From NCBI GenBank assembly GCA_911728435.2, contig OU452198.1, forward strand, positions 35,679,902 through 35,743,901: a stretch of 64,000 bases of DNA. Direction: 5' to 3'. Under the pieces are notes generated by a model. It made no database searches, was not told where the DNA came from, and was given only the letters and a program-made list of their open reading frames with translations. Shown here in pieces: positions 45,644 through 57,200 of the stretch. Made by a program: the position numbers and the translations under genes. The first letter of the stretch is position 1, and every line of letters begins with the position of its first letter. This DNA is from Apoderus coryli (lineage: Eukaryota; Arthropoda; Insecta; Coleoptera; Attelabidae).

Positions 45644-46142
45644 TATATAAGCTTGGACATTTGCTTAAGGCATTCTAGTAAATTGTATTTTAAATTGAAA
45701 TGTTTACACATACGTATAGCAGCAATAATTGTTAATCTGTTATAGTATAGGGTAGCAAGAATATTTACTTAAAATTGACCACGTATACATGAGGTTTATT
45801 TCACATAATTCTCTATTCAGGAGATTCTAAACTAATGACCGTTATCCTGCAAGAGTACAGCTTTCATCTGGTTTTATAACAGATTAAACTTGATGAGCCT
45901 GCACTGTCTTAGAGCCGTGTTACACAGCATCAGCCAAAATTACTCTAATAATTTAATTTAAAAGTTAGGAGTTTTTTTCACAAACTTATTGTCTTAAAAC
46001 AAAATTAATGGTCTCAATTAAAAACAGTACTTATAATTAATTTATAATTAATAGATGCATATAAGCCCTCAATCAAAATTGAACGATGCAAATGACCGTC
46101 GCAATAGTATCATCAAATAAATCACACAAATGGCAGACATAA
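45644..46142. other. Intron sequence; nothing recognised
   Basis: AT-rich; no element end, repeat partner or conserved frame seen. Confidence 0.35.
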
Positions 46143-46457
46143 TTAAACGATTGACTTATAAAATCCGCAGGACTTTGGAATTCTATTATGGACTATTTTG
46201 TATAAAAACTTCACAGCATGTAACTTTCTAAAACCAGAAAGAGCAACAAAATTGAAACGGATAAGAAAATACTGATCACTAATACCTCTAACAGGATAGA
46301 ACTCAAACGCCCGAAAAGCCAGATACTTTAAGAAACGTATCTCAACTGGTTCCAGTCTATTGAGAAACTCTAATGTCGTGCGTACAAACTTATAATGCAA
46401 CAATTTTACAACCGATAAATTATTAAATTCTCTGCAATGTCGCGACACAAATCCCAA
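46143..46457 (-). pseudogene. Possible LINE reverse-transcriptase C-terminal fragment
   Basis: A 104-codon open minus-strand frame reads LEPVEIRFLKYLAFRAFEFY, ISDQYFLIRFNFVALSGFRK and LHAVKFLYKIVHNRI. The spacing resembles the stretch near the end of jockey-type reverse transcriptases (Q.RFLKYL ... L...FN..SL..RR ... FLYKI..G.I). No catalytic motif is included. The match is a pattern impression only. Confidence 0.45.
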
Positions 46458-46512
46458 AGCGGCAGAAGGGGCGCGGTGCTGACAGTCGTGTCTACTTCAG
46501 ATGACGATTTAT

Positions 46513-46550
46513 CCAGGGTGGCATGTTTTAAAGTGAAAGCACTGCATAAA
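46513..46550 (+). repeat. Transposon-end-like repeat, third copy
   Basis: CCAGGGTGGCATGTTTTAAA then GTGAAAGCACTGCATAA, a diverged relative of the repeats at 7205 and 10948. No partner was found to its right. Confidence 0.5.
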
Positions 46551-49500
46551 CGGATAGTATAAGTACGACACAGTTAAGAATGATACACTCCAAGAATGCG
46601 AAGGGCGGTTACAAAATATTTGCAATATTATCAACGTTTCTAACTGAACGTTTATGTAAAATCTAAATTAAGTAGCCGAACATCTTGGCGGTAGATTATT
46701 TTTGATGCGAATTTATTACAGCAAGAATCATGACAAGAAACCAATTTGTGACATAATTATATATGTATGAGCGTAATTTAATATTCAATTTCTAATGTAC
46801 CAGACATGTTAGGTATAATAATAAACTGACCTTTACAGTAGCCATCAGATGATAGTGACATTGAAGAAATTATAAACGCAATAGCTTCGCCTGATGTCAT
46901 TTATATTTTAATTTTTGCAGCATTTTGTTTCATCTTTAACCGACCATTATGATATAACAACATAGGTAAACTCATATTATAATATGTACAGTTATATTAA
47001 TGATTGCTTTTGCATGTTTTTACTAATTAATGTCAAATTTTATCTACAGGTAAAATAAGTAATTATTAAACTCGTTTAATAATAGGTTGGTACCTACAGG
47101 TTGTTTCGAATTTTATAGTGTAGGCGCACACAGACAATATGACCAAATAATTATTTTTATTTATTTTGTTGCCAGTAGATTGGAAACATCATTTTAGCTT
47201 CTTTTTTTTTATAAATGGATTTATTTTTTGGGATGAGGTTCTAATTAAAACTGAGTGTAGGTGAAATAATGTTTGATATTTCATGTCAGTTTACAATGTG
47301 TCGGCAAAGCACAATTGCCTTCTTCAGGTACATTCTAAAATACCAACCACCGTGTATAGTTTGAATGGTCTCCAAAATATTGCAACAGTTAAAAAAAATT
47401 AAATATACAAACAAAATAGAACATAGTTTTCATATATTACTTACTGAAAATACTTCTTTACACACTGGAAATAAATATATCTCTCGACAACTACCACAAT
47501 CCAAGAGATAATAGTAATAAACTATTAAGCCGGGATAATAAAAATGGTAAAACGCCCAGAGAGTGAATAATGTGGCACCTTTAAAATACTCATTGTGATT
47601 AAGCAACTACTAGATCACCTATATATCTAACTGGTTGGATCGTTCGTCTCTCGGTGCTTTGCCAATATGCAGGTAAGCTCATCAAGTGAATGCTCAATAA
47701 CAACATTAACAACAGATTAGGTTTTCATATTGACGAATTCTAATTCTGATTGGTGTGGAAGTGTATACAAGATGGCCCTATGAAAACGAAACAGGGGCAT
47801 TTTGGAGTATATTTTCTGACAAATTCTCACATATAAGTTGAAAACAAATAAAATCAAATATCAAAGAATATTAATCACAAAGGACCCCGTTTTTTCAGGA
47901 ATATAACAAAAAAAATTATTTAATTTTAATTTCTTAAAAATCACTCAATTAAATTATTAAATTAAAAAAAATCATATTTCGGATTTTTTTCACATCATCA
48001 AGGTGTATTTAACAAATACCAAGAATTTTGGTTTCTTTTTTCAAAAAAATTTATTTATTCGTCCACACTTATACAAAAAAAAAAGTTATTAGCCATTTTT
48101 CGAAAGAAAAGTTGTGCTTCATAATTTGTTTTAGCTTATTATAAAAATACAATTCCTGGTCAAAAATTCAGATTTTTTTGTACATGATGCACCAAAAATA
48201 TTAAAGTTTAGATGTGCAAAAATAAAAATATATCCAACAAATTATTTGATGCCTGAGAATGAATGAGTTTAGAAAGATAATTCGAAAAGTTTTTCTGTAG
48301 GATTTGTGGTTAATATAATATTGAAAATTCGATCGGTGTGAAAAATCAAAAATTTATTTGACTTAATACATTGAGATAAATAGTAAAATTTATTGAACAT
48401 GAAATCCTATAACGTTGAAATATTCCTCCATTCTTTCTCGAAATTCGGAATAAACGTTGTGAAGAATATCTGATTTACCTCCATAATAGTTCTCTACCGA
48501 TAAAAGTATCAACGAGCTCCCCCAGATTCCAGCTAATTAATATTTCTTTTGTTTCCTCCATAGATATTAATAATATATATTTAACAAAACTCAACACGCC
48601 AAACTAATCACTAATCACTACACTTAATTATGTTGGATGCACATTGGTTAATATCTGTTACTGTATCTGTATAGTCCGTCCTCACCACTTGTAGAAATTG
48701 GGATATCAATATCTAGGTATACACTTACTATCAATAAATCAAAATTTAATATATTAAATTAAAATATCTTCAGATTAGAACACCAAATAACTAGATCCTA
48801 GTTAGAGCGACGCCAAGACTCTAATCAAAAAATACCAAAATGAAACCCCCTCCCTCTACACCAAGTGAGACGCGCTATGTACAACGTGGTACACATAGAA
48901 GATGTTATTGTCGGCACCTGCTTCTACAAAGGGTTTTAGGTACGTGGACTAGCAGCGGGGACAAACACATTAGGTAGAACGGGGAATAACCGTTGGCTGG
49001 AATAGAATGACGACTTATGTAGACTACTATAGGTTCCTATCTCTACCAGATAAAATAATTCGATATTTTGGAGGATAGAAATTACGTAAATGAAAAGTAT
49101 TAGGTAAAATAACAATTACACAGATTTAATTAAATCAGTGCCTATTTTAGCTATGTACTTACTTAGTTGTTAAAATCTTATTTATACTTAAATATTATAA
49201 TGCACATACCTAGGTCCATTAATATACTAAAGCAGATAAAGAAAATTTATAGGTAGGTAGGTATATGTTCCTATTAGAACTAATTTAGTTTTGGGTTTCA
49301 TAAAACGATTTTTGAGAATAGTTAGGTACGTATAGGTACCTACCTAATTACCTCATTAAGTATTTTCTTAATAATAATAGCTACACCTAAGTGGGTACGT
49401 ATGGAAATCTGTAGGTGTACAATACCTATTTCAAACAGAATACCGAACTCATTTAGCGCAAATAAAATTTTATATAGGTTCACAATTTGAAATCTTATTT

Positions 49501-49689
49501 AACTAATGCACATACAAGTCTCGTTTAGATGAGAAGATATCAGCTTAGTAGGAAAAATTGTCGTTTTTAGATAATGTAGTTACTCATACTTGATAACTAC
49601 ATTTACTACTTTAACAAAAATTTTGCGAAAACTAGCAAATTCACCTCTAAATAATATTTTTTATTTGGATAAACCAAGTTTTTTTTTTC
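46551..49689. other. Intron sequence with one Penelope-end trace; no gene seen
   Basis: Mostly AT-rich. At 47298-47327 (minus) CTGAAGA, A, hairpin GGCAA...TTGCC, GACAC is a worn version of the hammerhead-like motif. From 49245 to 49350 TAGGTAGGTAGG and GGTACCTACC words cluster, a simple-sequence habit of this genome. Confidence 0.45.
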
Positions 49690-50492
49690 TGTGTAAGTGG
49701 CTTGTTCCAAATATTGCAAACGAAAGTGCATGTCCTGTTCTGTTATTCCATAAATTATTGTCCAAAAGGGGGAAAAATATTACTTCCAGTCGCCTATTCT
49801 TGAGACCAAATCGTTTCTGGAAATCCGAAAGTGACACATGTTTTGACAGTATACCGGTAGGCAAGAACACAATTAATATGTGGACCAAATCATCCGCGCA
49901 AGCTATTGGTTTGAACACTAAGTGTAAAAAGATATCCAATCATTCGAACAGATCAACTGCAGTTAGCCATTTGGCAAATAAAGGAATTCCTGAACAGCAA
50001 TTAATAAAAATAACAGGACATAGCAGCTCTAATTCAATTAAACCGTACTTGAATATTAACCAGGAACGTCATGGTGAAATAATCAACACCATGCGAGGAA
50101 TTTCTTCAACAGTGGAAATTAACAATGTCAACTTCAGCAAACTCTTCTTTTAATTTAACATTTATCAATTGTACTTTTCACAACTGTAGTTTTAAATAAA
50201 AATGAATAATATTTGTTCGATTAAAACGAATACATTTTCTATTGCAAATTATTAAACGTCAGATTGACAATCAAATTTTTGATATCTACAAAGTAAAAAA
50301 TTATCTTATCGACTACTCCTCGGGCCTTGACAAATACTCAAAATTTTGTCATAGAGAATCCTTCAAGCTCAAGGATAATGGCCATCGGCCTGCGGCCTTA
50401 GGCTATTATCAAGCAACAGGCTTTCGGCATTCTCTATGACAAAATTATCTCGGTATTATCAAGACCCTAAGGGTATTACTACTGATAATACA
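49690..50492 (+). mobile_element. Crypton-type element, copy 2, 5'-truncated
   Basis: Holds the C-terminal half of the tyrosine recombinase, open from about 49698 to the stop at 50153. It reads KWLVPNIANESACPVLLFHK, LLSKRGKNITSSRLFLRPNR and FWKSESDTCF, then NHSNRSTAVSH (HxxR), ITGHSS (His) and IKPYLN (Tyr). The first catalytic Arg and the N-terminal domain are missing. Compared with copy 1 this half is unbroken, and it shows the uninterrupted sequence at the site of copy 1's insertion. The last residues differ from copy 1 by a frame change. The conserved hairpin lies at 50343-50445. Similarity with copy 1 ends near 50492. Confidence 0.75.
50343..50445. repeat. Hairpin 3' of the Crypton gene, copy 2
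   Basis: Same 17-bp perfect arms as copy 1 (50343-50359 and 50429-50445). The loop carries a second, GC-rich stem, with AAGGATAATGGCC against GGCTATTATCAAG. Complements copy 1, where the loop is shorter. Confidence 0.85.
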
Positions 50493-51134
50493 ATTATGAT
50501 CTTAATAGTAATTATTATGTATGGACGGGCTATGCGATACGAAAGCATCATGAACTCCTTACTGCTGTCCAATGCATCATATACATATTGAACAAACTCT
50601 ACACTTGCTGTCTCAGTGGAAAATCCTTTCCGAAACCCATACTACGACTCGCTAATGCATATAGAGGAAATCTACCGTTGTATGGACAACGGCCCTTTCC
50701 AAAACCTTGGAGAATACGTTAAGTATAAATATAGGACGATAGTTTTCGACATTTGATCTATCGCCCCTCTTAAAGACTCGTGCAACAAGCGATTTTTGAG
50801 ACACGCGGGAAATGTACCCACTAAGACAGCTTTATTAAATTATTCTCCACCGAAATACTCATTTAGCTTCTCGTGAGGATCGCTGATCACTCAATTCCGA
50901 TACTCCTGTGATTACTCAGCAGTCTCCCTTTAATCGCCTGATTAAGCTCCAGGCCTCCTTTATCTTATTTTCAGCGGTATCAATTATGTAAAATAGTGTA
51001 GAATTTGATTTGTTCTTCCATAATAGTTTTCTGAACTGTTTGTTTAGTTTCTTGTACCTCGCAATGAAGGAAGGCTCTGGGGAATACTTCTTAAATGTAC
51101 ACAAATAGGCAGGCTCAGCACATCTATCCTGCAA
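50493..51134 (-). pseudogene. Jockey-type LINE reverse transcriptase fragment
   Basis: The minus strand reads CAEPAYLCTFKKYSPEPSFI, ENKIKEAWSLIRRLKGD, then, after breaks, ENYRPIFILNVFSKVLERAV and, after another frame change, YGFRKGFSTETASVEFVQYV and YDALDSSKEFM. NYRPI..L...SKVLE and (Y/F)GFR.G.ST are conserved blocks 1-2 of non-LTR reverse transcriptases. The catalytic DD part should lie beyond 50493, where the Crypton copy begins, so the Crypton may have cut the LINE. Several stops; dead. Confidence 0.75.
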
Positions 51135-51318
51135 AACATTTAATTAACCTACCGCTATCATCTGTCAATGTTTATAATAGAGCCTGTATGGGGTTATAAC
51201 ATTATTTTTGGCATAATAAAAAATACGCAATGAAGCGAATAAAACAAGACAAAATATGTTTATGTAAATCTCATTAAGTGATGACAACAGCATGTTATAG
51301 CGCGAGCCTTGTAACATA

Positions 51319-52615
51319 ATGGGTGTTTTTTTAAGCTAGATAGAACTTTAAATTGTAAAAAGTAACACAAAAAATTAAATTTTGATGAAACATTTTTTTT
51401 TTTGTTTTAGTATACTCTGACAAATCATCATGAATAGACTCACGCTTGAACAACGCTACGAAATTATCCAAATTTACTTTGAAAATCAGTCGTCGATTCG
51501 CGCAACTTATAGACGACTTCGTCATTATTATGGCGTACATAATCGTCCATCTGAACAAGCCATTCGTCGAACTGTGGATAGATTTCGTACCACATACTCT
51601 CTAGAGGATGCAATAACACCAACACGTCAAAGGAATGTGCGTACTGAAGAGAATATTGCCGCTGTAAACGAAAGTGTGGAAGAAGATCCAAATTTATCGA
51701 TTCGTCGTCGGTCGCAGGAATTGGGGCTCTGTCCGTCCACTACGTGGACAATTTTGCGCAAAGATCTCGGCCTACACCCGTATAAGATCCAGCTGGTGCA
51801 GGAATTGAAGCCACGAGACCATAATATGCGTCGTTCTTTCGCCGATTGGGCTCTAGAGCAGTTGGCAACTGACCCGTTGTTTTATCGCAAAATTGTGTTC
51901 AGCGATGAGGCGCATTTTTGGCTTAACGGGTTTGTTAATAAGCAAAATTGCCGCATATGGAGTGAGACCAATCCACAAGAGACCCTACAGACTCCATTAC
52001 ATCCAGAAAAATGCACCGTTTGGTGCGGTTTTCACGCTGGTGGCATCATCGGACCTTATTTCTTCAAAAATGAGGCCGGAGCTCGCGTTACGGTCAATGG
52101 AGATCGTTACCGCACCATGATCAATGATTTTTTGTTTGAAAATATGGATGACATTGATCCGGAGGAGATGTGGTTTCAACAGGATGGCGCTACGTGCCAT
52201 ACGGCGAACGCAACCATCGACTTATTGAAATCAAAATTTGGCGATAAGTTGATTTCGAGAAATGGACCTGTCAATTGGCCTCCAAGGTCGTGCGATTTGA
52301 CACCTCTCGATTATTTCCTGTGGGGCTGGGCACTGGTTTATGCTGATAAACCAGCAACAATTGACGCCTTGGAGGCCAGCATTGTTCGTGTTATTCGTGA
52401 CATAAGGCCAGCAGTGCTCGAAAAGGTGGCCCAAAATTGGACGTCCAGAATGCGCTTCGTCAAGAACAGCCGCGGTGCCCATATGCCCGAAATCATTTTC
52501 AAATGTTAATGTCACGTATTGATCTTTCGAATAAAAAAAAATGTTTCATCAAAATTTAATTTTTTGTGTTACTTTTTACAATTTAAAGTTCTATCTAGCT
52601 TAAAAAAACACCCTT
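51319..52615 (+). mobile_element. Intact D41D Tc1/mariner transposon (1297 bp)
   Basis: Inverted ends of about 82 bp (51319-51400 and 52533-52615), starting ATGGGTGTTTTTTTAAGC and differing by one base in the part compared, flanked by TA at 51317-51318 and 52616-52617. One open gene fills the element. Near-identical ends and an intact gene suggest recent movement. Confidence 0.9.
51430..52509 (+). CDS. D41D transposase, intact (359 aa)
   Basis: Cut-and-paste transposase, related to but different from the one at 37462. Starts at ATG 51430 (MNRLTLEQRYEIIQIYFENQ). The N-terminal half holds two helix-turn-helix regions, the second around LSIRRRSQELGLCPSTTWTI. Catalytic Asp residues are D159 (VFSDEAHFWLNG), D252 (FQQDGATCHT) and D294 (LTPLDYFLWG), with 41 residues between the last two. 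The shared block LHPYKIQLVQEL before the first Asp matches FHPYKIKLVQEL in the other element. The frame is complete, ending KC then TAA at 52509. All catalytic residues present; probably active or very recently so. Confidence 0.9.
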   Translation: MNRLTLEQRYEIIQIYFENQSSIRATYRRLRHYYGVHNRPSEQAIRRTVDRFRTTYSLEDAITPTRQRNVRTEENIAAVNESVEEDPNLSIRRRSQELGLCPSTTWTILRKDLGLHPYKIQLVQELKPRDHNMRRSFADWALEQLATDPLFYRKIVFSDEAHFWLNGFVNKQNCRIWSETNPQETLQTPLHPEKCTVWCGFHAGGIIGPYFFKNEAGARVTVNGDRYRTMINDFLFENMDDIDPEEMWFQQDGATCHTANATIDLLKSKFGDKLISRNGPVNWPPRSCDLTPLDYFLWGWALVYADKPATIDALEASIVRVIRDIRPAVLEKVAQNWTSRMRFVKNSRGAHMPEIIFKC

Positions 52616-52617
52616 TA

Positions 52618-53556
52618 CTTTTATGGTGATGAGCTAACAAGAAAAAAGCCATACAAAAATAGCTGTAGCATTTTAAGGTTAATGTTCCAATTTATAAATA
52701 ATATATAATATGTATGAAAATATATAAGGCTGTTTAAAAATACAAGTGGGTAAAGTACAACGGCCTACCCTGGCATTAGAATGATATTTCAGTTATGCGT
52801 TAAGTGGATTCTGTGGCTGATTCTGAAATTGGAGCTCATATCTCTGCTATGACACATTCACATATTATGCATAGAATGCGTTTGAAATTTTAGTATGAGT
52901 AAAACCAGCAGCCGGAAATTAACTACTTATGTACGAGGTCTAAATGATATCTTATAATTTTTCAAAATGGGTATTTTGTCTAATAAAATCTTACAAATCT
53001 ACGTTAATTTCAAGAAAAAAATAAATTTTAAAACTTGACGTACAAGTAAACCACTCCAAATTAACACTTAAGAATACCTGATAATTCGTGTATATCTACA
53101 GGGTGTCCAGGAAATGACTGTACAACACTTAACCACAAATTCCTCCGTTTTGCCAAAGTTCTCAAATTAATATCGTTTTCTAAAAAAAAATTATTTCTAA
53201 ACGCCTTTATCCATTTTCACTAATTTTGAAACGAAGAATTACTACTTTTATTGGCGTGTTCTGAAATATTTAATAAAAGTTTTTATTTTGGTACACATGA
53301 CTTTCATTATTTTTCACACTAGCTGATTTTATTTTTAAAAAAAAAAAATTATTTGCAATACCTTGAAATTGATTATGGGTGTATATTCGAAGCGAAAAAA
53401 ACATTAAAACAGTTTTAATGTTGACTATACTACTTAGATTAGTGATGCTATGTAAGCAAATTTTTGATGATACATTTCATAGATTATTTTTTTATTATTT
53501 ATTGGCCTTCTGCAACTTGGCAATTTAGCAGCCATCATCCAGTGAATTATTATTTT
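52618..53556. other. Intron sequence; nothing recognised
   Basis: At 53097-53115 TACAGGGTGTCCAGGAAATG is an orphan transposon-like end. Otherwise AT-rich and empty. Confidence 0.4.
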
Positions 53557-53557
53557 T

Positions 53558-53809
53558 AAGTATGGACCTGCAGTTTAGCTGCGGGAATCCAAACCACGGT
53601 TATCGACTGCCAGCTGGCAGTACCTACGACTCTGTAGTCCATAACCATACTTGGCATAGTCAGTCTACGGTGGACTGCCCATGCCAAGTTGCGTTGCCAC
53701 AGCTCGCTCGATTGAGCGAGATCTTGATCTTTTTTGTGTGATTTCGCTCTGGCGCTCCTCTTAGGCACATCTAGCTCGGTTTTATGTTTATGTGCCTAAC
53801 TCCATACTT
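53558..53809. repeat. GC-rich cluster of stem-loops
   Basis: Bounded by AAGTATGGA (53558-53566) and TCCATACTT (53801-53809), which pair. Inside: perfect palindrome ACTGCCAGCTGGCAGT (53606-53621); ACTTGGCAT/ATGCCAAGT (53649-53657 with 53681-53689); CTCGCTC/GAGCGAG (53703-53709 with 53714-53720); and TTAGGCACAT/ATGTGCCTAA (53761-53770 with 53790-53799). The density of stems and GC content differ sharply from the flanks. A non-autonomous element or structured RNA are both possible. Confidence 0.6.
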
Positions 53810-55511
53810 GCGAGATTTTTGAGAGTTTCCATACTTCAATCAACAATTGGTTGTTCTATGTTGTTTCTTACTTAAAATTTGGCTATTACGGTAGATATGG
53901 CGCAGACACTTTTCGTAGGATCTTCCGTTAATATGGTTGCCGAGTTGAAAATTTGACAAAATACGAGTAGTCTACTGTTTACACCTGGTCGCTAGTCGGT
54001 CCAATCAGCTGTTAAATCTTAGTTATAAATATTTATCTATGGTTATAATTTAGATTTCTAATATCACAAGTTAGCAGTTGCAATTCAATCCACGCAAAAT
54101 TTTGAAGTTATTTAAATACCTTCCGTCCTCCTAAGCAAACGCTACTACAGTCAGGATTCTGCGCATAACGTTGTTGATACGCGGTGTAATTGATTTGCGC
54201 AAAATCCTGACGGATGTGGAAACAAACCTCAATTAGGTATCGAATTGGCCATCCTAGTTTAGATCGCACCACTCTTTAGAAATCTCGTTGCCTATACAGG
54301 ACACAGGAAAATGAAAAACCCAAAAATTGTAAACTCACCTCAAAGTTTGTTTCTCTCTATTCCGTCATAAATTGAGTAGCTTTGTAAATGACAATCTCGC
54401 TCTTAATTAAAAACTCGCTCGTTTTTGACACGATCGCTTACTCAAAAACGAAACTGGCTGATGTTGCAACACTTAGTCTACCGGGATCCAACCGAGAGAG
54501 ACATAATATTTTCGAAAAACGTGATATTCGTAATCAGAAGCCCTCAAAACGTGAACTTTGATTGATTGATTGGGAATAAATTTTAGAAACTTTCTAATAA
54601 AGTGTAAAATAGCTTTGAAATTAATTTCTTTTAAATTTTACTGAAAATATAGTTCTCAACTTTGAACTTTACTTTTAGATTTTATTACATTATTATTTAC
54701 TATTTATTAGCGATAAATAAAATAAATATAGGAGCCTACTAATATATCACAAAATAATAGCATGTAAGGTACCTATTATTATTTGTTGTTCGCTGTTATT
54801 TTAAAAAAAGCAGTATCGAGATATTTATTATTTTATTTGTTTAGAATAATAATTCATAGATATAATATTCACCTTTGTAAGGTAATAATAAATTATTGTT
54901 GTCTAGAATAAATTTAACGCAAAAATTAGCACCTACGTTTTGACGCTGGAATTTGAAGAAAAAAAATAGAAAAATATGACTCACAAATCTTAGATCTCAT
55001 GTTACCTCTATATATATATATACAATATTAATTATTGCTAATTATTTTGGAAAAAAAATACCAGTAGTAAATTAACTACAAAAATTTTGACTCCCATTCT
55101 CATAGATCTAATTACGAGGGCGCGTTATTAATTTCACAAAATGGTGGACACTTTAGTTAGTTAGTGGTGGGGATATAGGTGGGGATATATATATGTTACG
55201 ACTAAAAGCCGAAGTGCGGTTAAATCTAGTTTTAGCCGGCTAGAACTAGGCGCAGCCGGCAACAAATGGTTAAACTTACGTGAAACTTCGATGAAACTCA
55301 CGACGACGAGAGCTTTTCTAAAAGAATTTTGCTTCATTTGACATGGTTTACATAACGGAAAATTTTAAAGAATGGCGTCCTGAGTCACATTCGGTTTTTG
55401 CTTCTGCAATCATTCTGTTTCTCCCACTGTGTCCAATAGATAGATATAGGTCGTTATAAAGTTCCTGACTTAGCAAGGAAAATCTGTTCCAACTCTTATG
55501 GAAGAAACATT
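53810..55511. other. Intron sequence; nothing recognised
   Basis: At 55115-55135 TTACGAGGGCGCG is reminiscent of a mariner end with no partner found. No gene. Confidence 0.4.
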
Positions 55512-56695
55512 GATTTAACAAAGGCGTTTGATTGCGTCTCACACGATATCTTGTTGGGTAAACTGGAGCGATACGGTATGAGTGCGAATTCGATTCATTT
55601 GCTGAGTTCCTATCTCACTGGTAGGAATGTCGTAACGATCTTTGAGTCAAAGTCTTCTCAGCCCTTGTTGAGCTCTTGTGGAGTCCCACAGGGCTCGGTG
55701 CTCGGACCTCTATTGTTTTTGATTTTCATTAATGATTTACCGCTACATCTGCCATGCTCTGACCTGACATTGTTTGCAGACGATTCAACTATTGTCGATG
55801 TTGAACTGTCGAGTGATGTTCTGGCCTCAAGTATGATTAATTCACAGTCGAGGGCTGCGGACTGGTTTGCAGCTAACAAACTCTGTATGAATGCCAATAA
55901 AACAGCTACTAAAATATTTACATTGCGTGAGACGGATGTTGCTGTTTCTGATGGTCTGGTAAAGTTTTTGGGTGTCACTTTGGACCAAAAGCTAACCTGG
56001 GCGGGTCATGTCGAGGTTACCATTGCCAAGTTGTCTAAGGTTGTGTTCATGTTGCGAAGCTTGAAGGGTGAAGTCTCTTTTAATGTTTTGAAATCAGCAT
56101 ATTATGGCCTTTTTCACAGTGTGGCTTCATATGCTTTGTCAATTTGGGGACACTCTTGTCATGCTGGTCGGGTATTCGCAATCCAAAGACGAGTGGTGCG
56201 AATAATGACAGATTTAAAGTTTAGAGAGGATGTCAGACCTAAATTTAAAGAATGTAAAATAATTACACTCCCGTGTCTCTATATCTACAATTCAATTATG
56301 TATGTGAAAAATAATTACAATCTGTACATAAGGCATGATGAAGTTCACAACCACAATACCAGAAACAAAAATGACATTCTTCCTGAATATATGAGGTTGG
56401 GTAGAAGCAGAAATTCTGTGAATTATTATGGTCCCACATGCTATAATCATTTGCCAGATAGTTTGAAAACACTGAGCCTTGCAGTATTCAAAAATAGATT
56501 GAAAAACTACTTAATTGACCAGGCTTTTTACTCCATTGATGAATTCCTCAGCACTGACTTTCTGTTTTGATTTAGTTATATACATTTTTATGTTTTTATG
56601 TTGTGTTATGTAATAATTTAATATGACTTGTGTAAACCTTTTTTGGTAATAACATGTAATTAAAAAATAAAATAAAATAAAAATAAATAAAAAAC
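55512..56695 (+). pseudogene. 5'-truncated LINE, C-terminal half of reverse transcriptase
   Basis: One frame is open from DLTKAFDCVSHDILLGKLER (motif A with the first catalytic Asp) to the stop at 56570. It includes GVPQGSVLGPLLFLIFINDL (motif B), LTLFADDSTIVD (motif C, FADD), KFLGVTLDQKLTW (thumb) and a C-terminal stretch with HNHNTRNKNDILPEYMRLG and NHLPDSLKTL. An A-rich tail with AAATAAA repeats runs to about 56695. The pattern is that of jockey/CR1-type non-LTR elements. Everything upstream of motif A (endonuclease, N-terminal RT, ORF1) is missing. The remaining frame has no stops, suggesting a fairly young insertion. It cannot move by itself. Confidence 0.85.
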
Positions 56696-56799
56696 ATCTA
56701 AGGTTTACGGGTCATCTTGCCCCCAAAATAAAACACAGTTTACAAGTGTAGTAAAGATAAGGATGGTGTACTGGCCCAGATTGTTACCGCATACGAAAC

Positions 56800-57200
56800 G
56801 TCAAGCAGGACGCCATGCAATAGGGCACCCAAGATGGTAGCCGGAAACTTATGGTTATCATCTTTTGGGACTCAGAAGGTATCTTATAGATTGATTATAA
56901 AGATAGAGGTGTTGCTATAACTGGAAAATCATATTACGCTTCAAACTTATAACAGTTAAAAGAAGTAATCATAGAAAAAATAAGAGGAAAATTCACCAAA
57001 GTCGTCTTGCTCCTAAAAGACAATGCTTTACATAAGAGGGTTGGCTGCATTTCACGAAGGGGGTTTCGATATTATAAATCACCTACTATCTAGTCCAGAC
57101 CTGGCACCGAGCGATTATTATTGGTTCCCAAGAACACTATGGCAAGAAATTTACGAGCGACAAAGAACTGAAAGAAACATTTTCGGCATTTTATTAAGGT
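56800..57200 (+). pseudogene. Mariner transposase remnant
   Basis: The + strand reads FWDSEGIL, IDYKDRGVAITGKSYYAS, LKEVIIEKIRGKF and VVLLLKDNALHKR, then in another frame HEGGFDIINHLLSSPDLAPS and DYYWFP. These match the middle of mariner transposases (FWD..G....D....G.TI....Y, LLLQDNAP.H, SPDLAPSDY). It belongs to a different subfamily from the element at 35740. The frame is broken, and no ends are recognised. Confidence 0.75.

Noticed and set aside
55658..55978. 106-codon minus-strand frame
   Set aside because: Antisense shadow of the reverse transcriptase FADD region.
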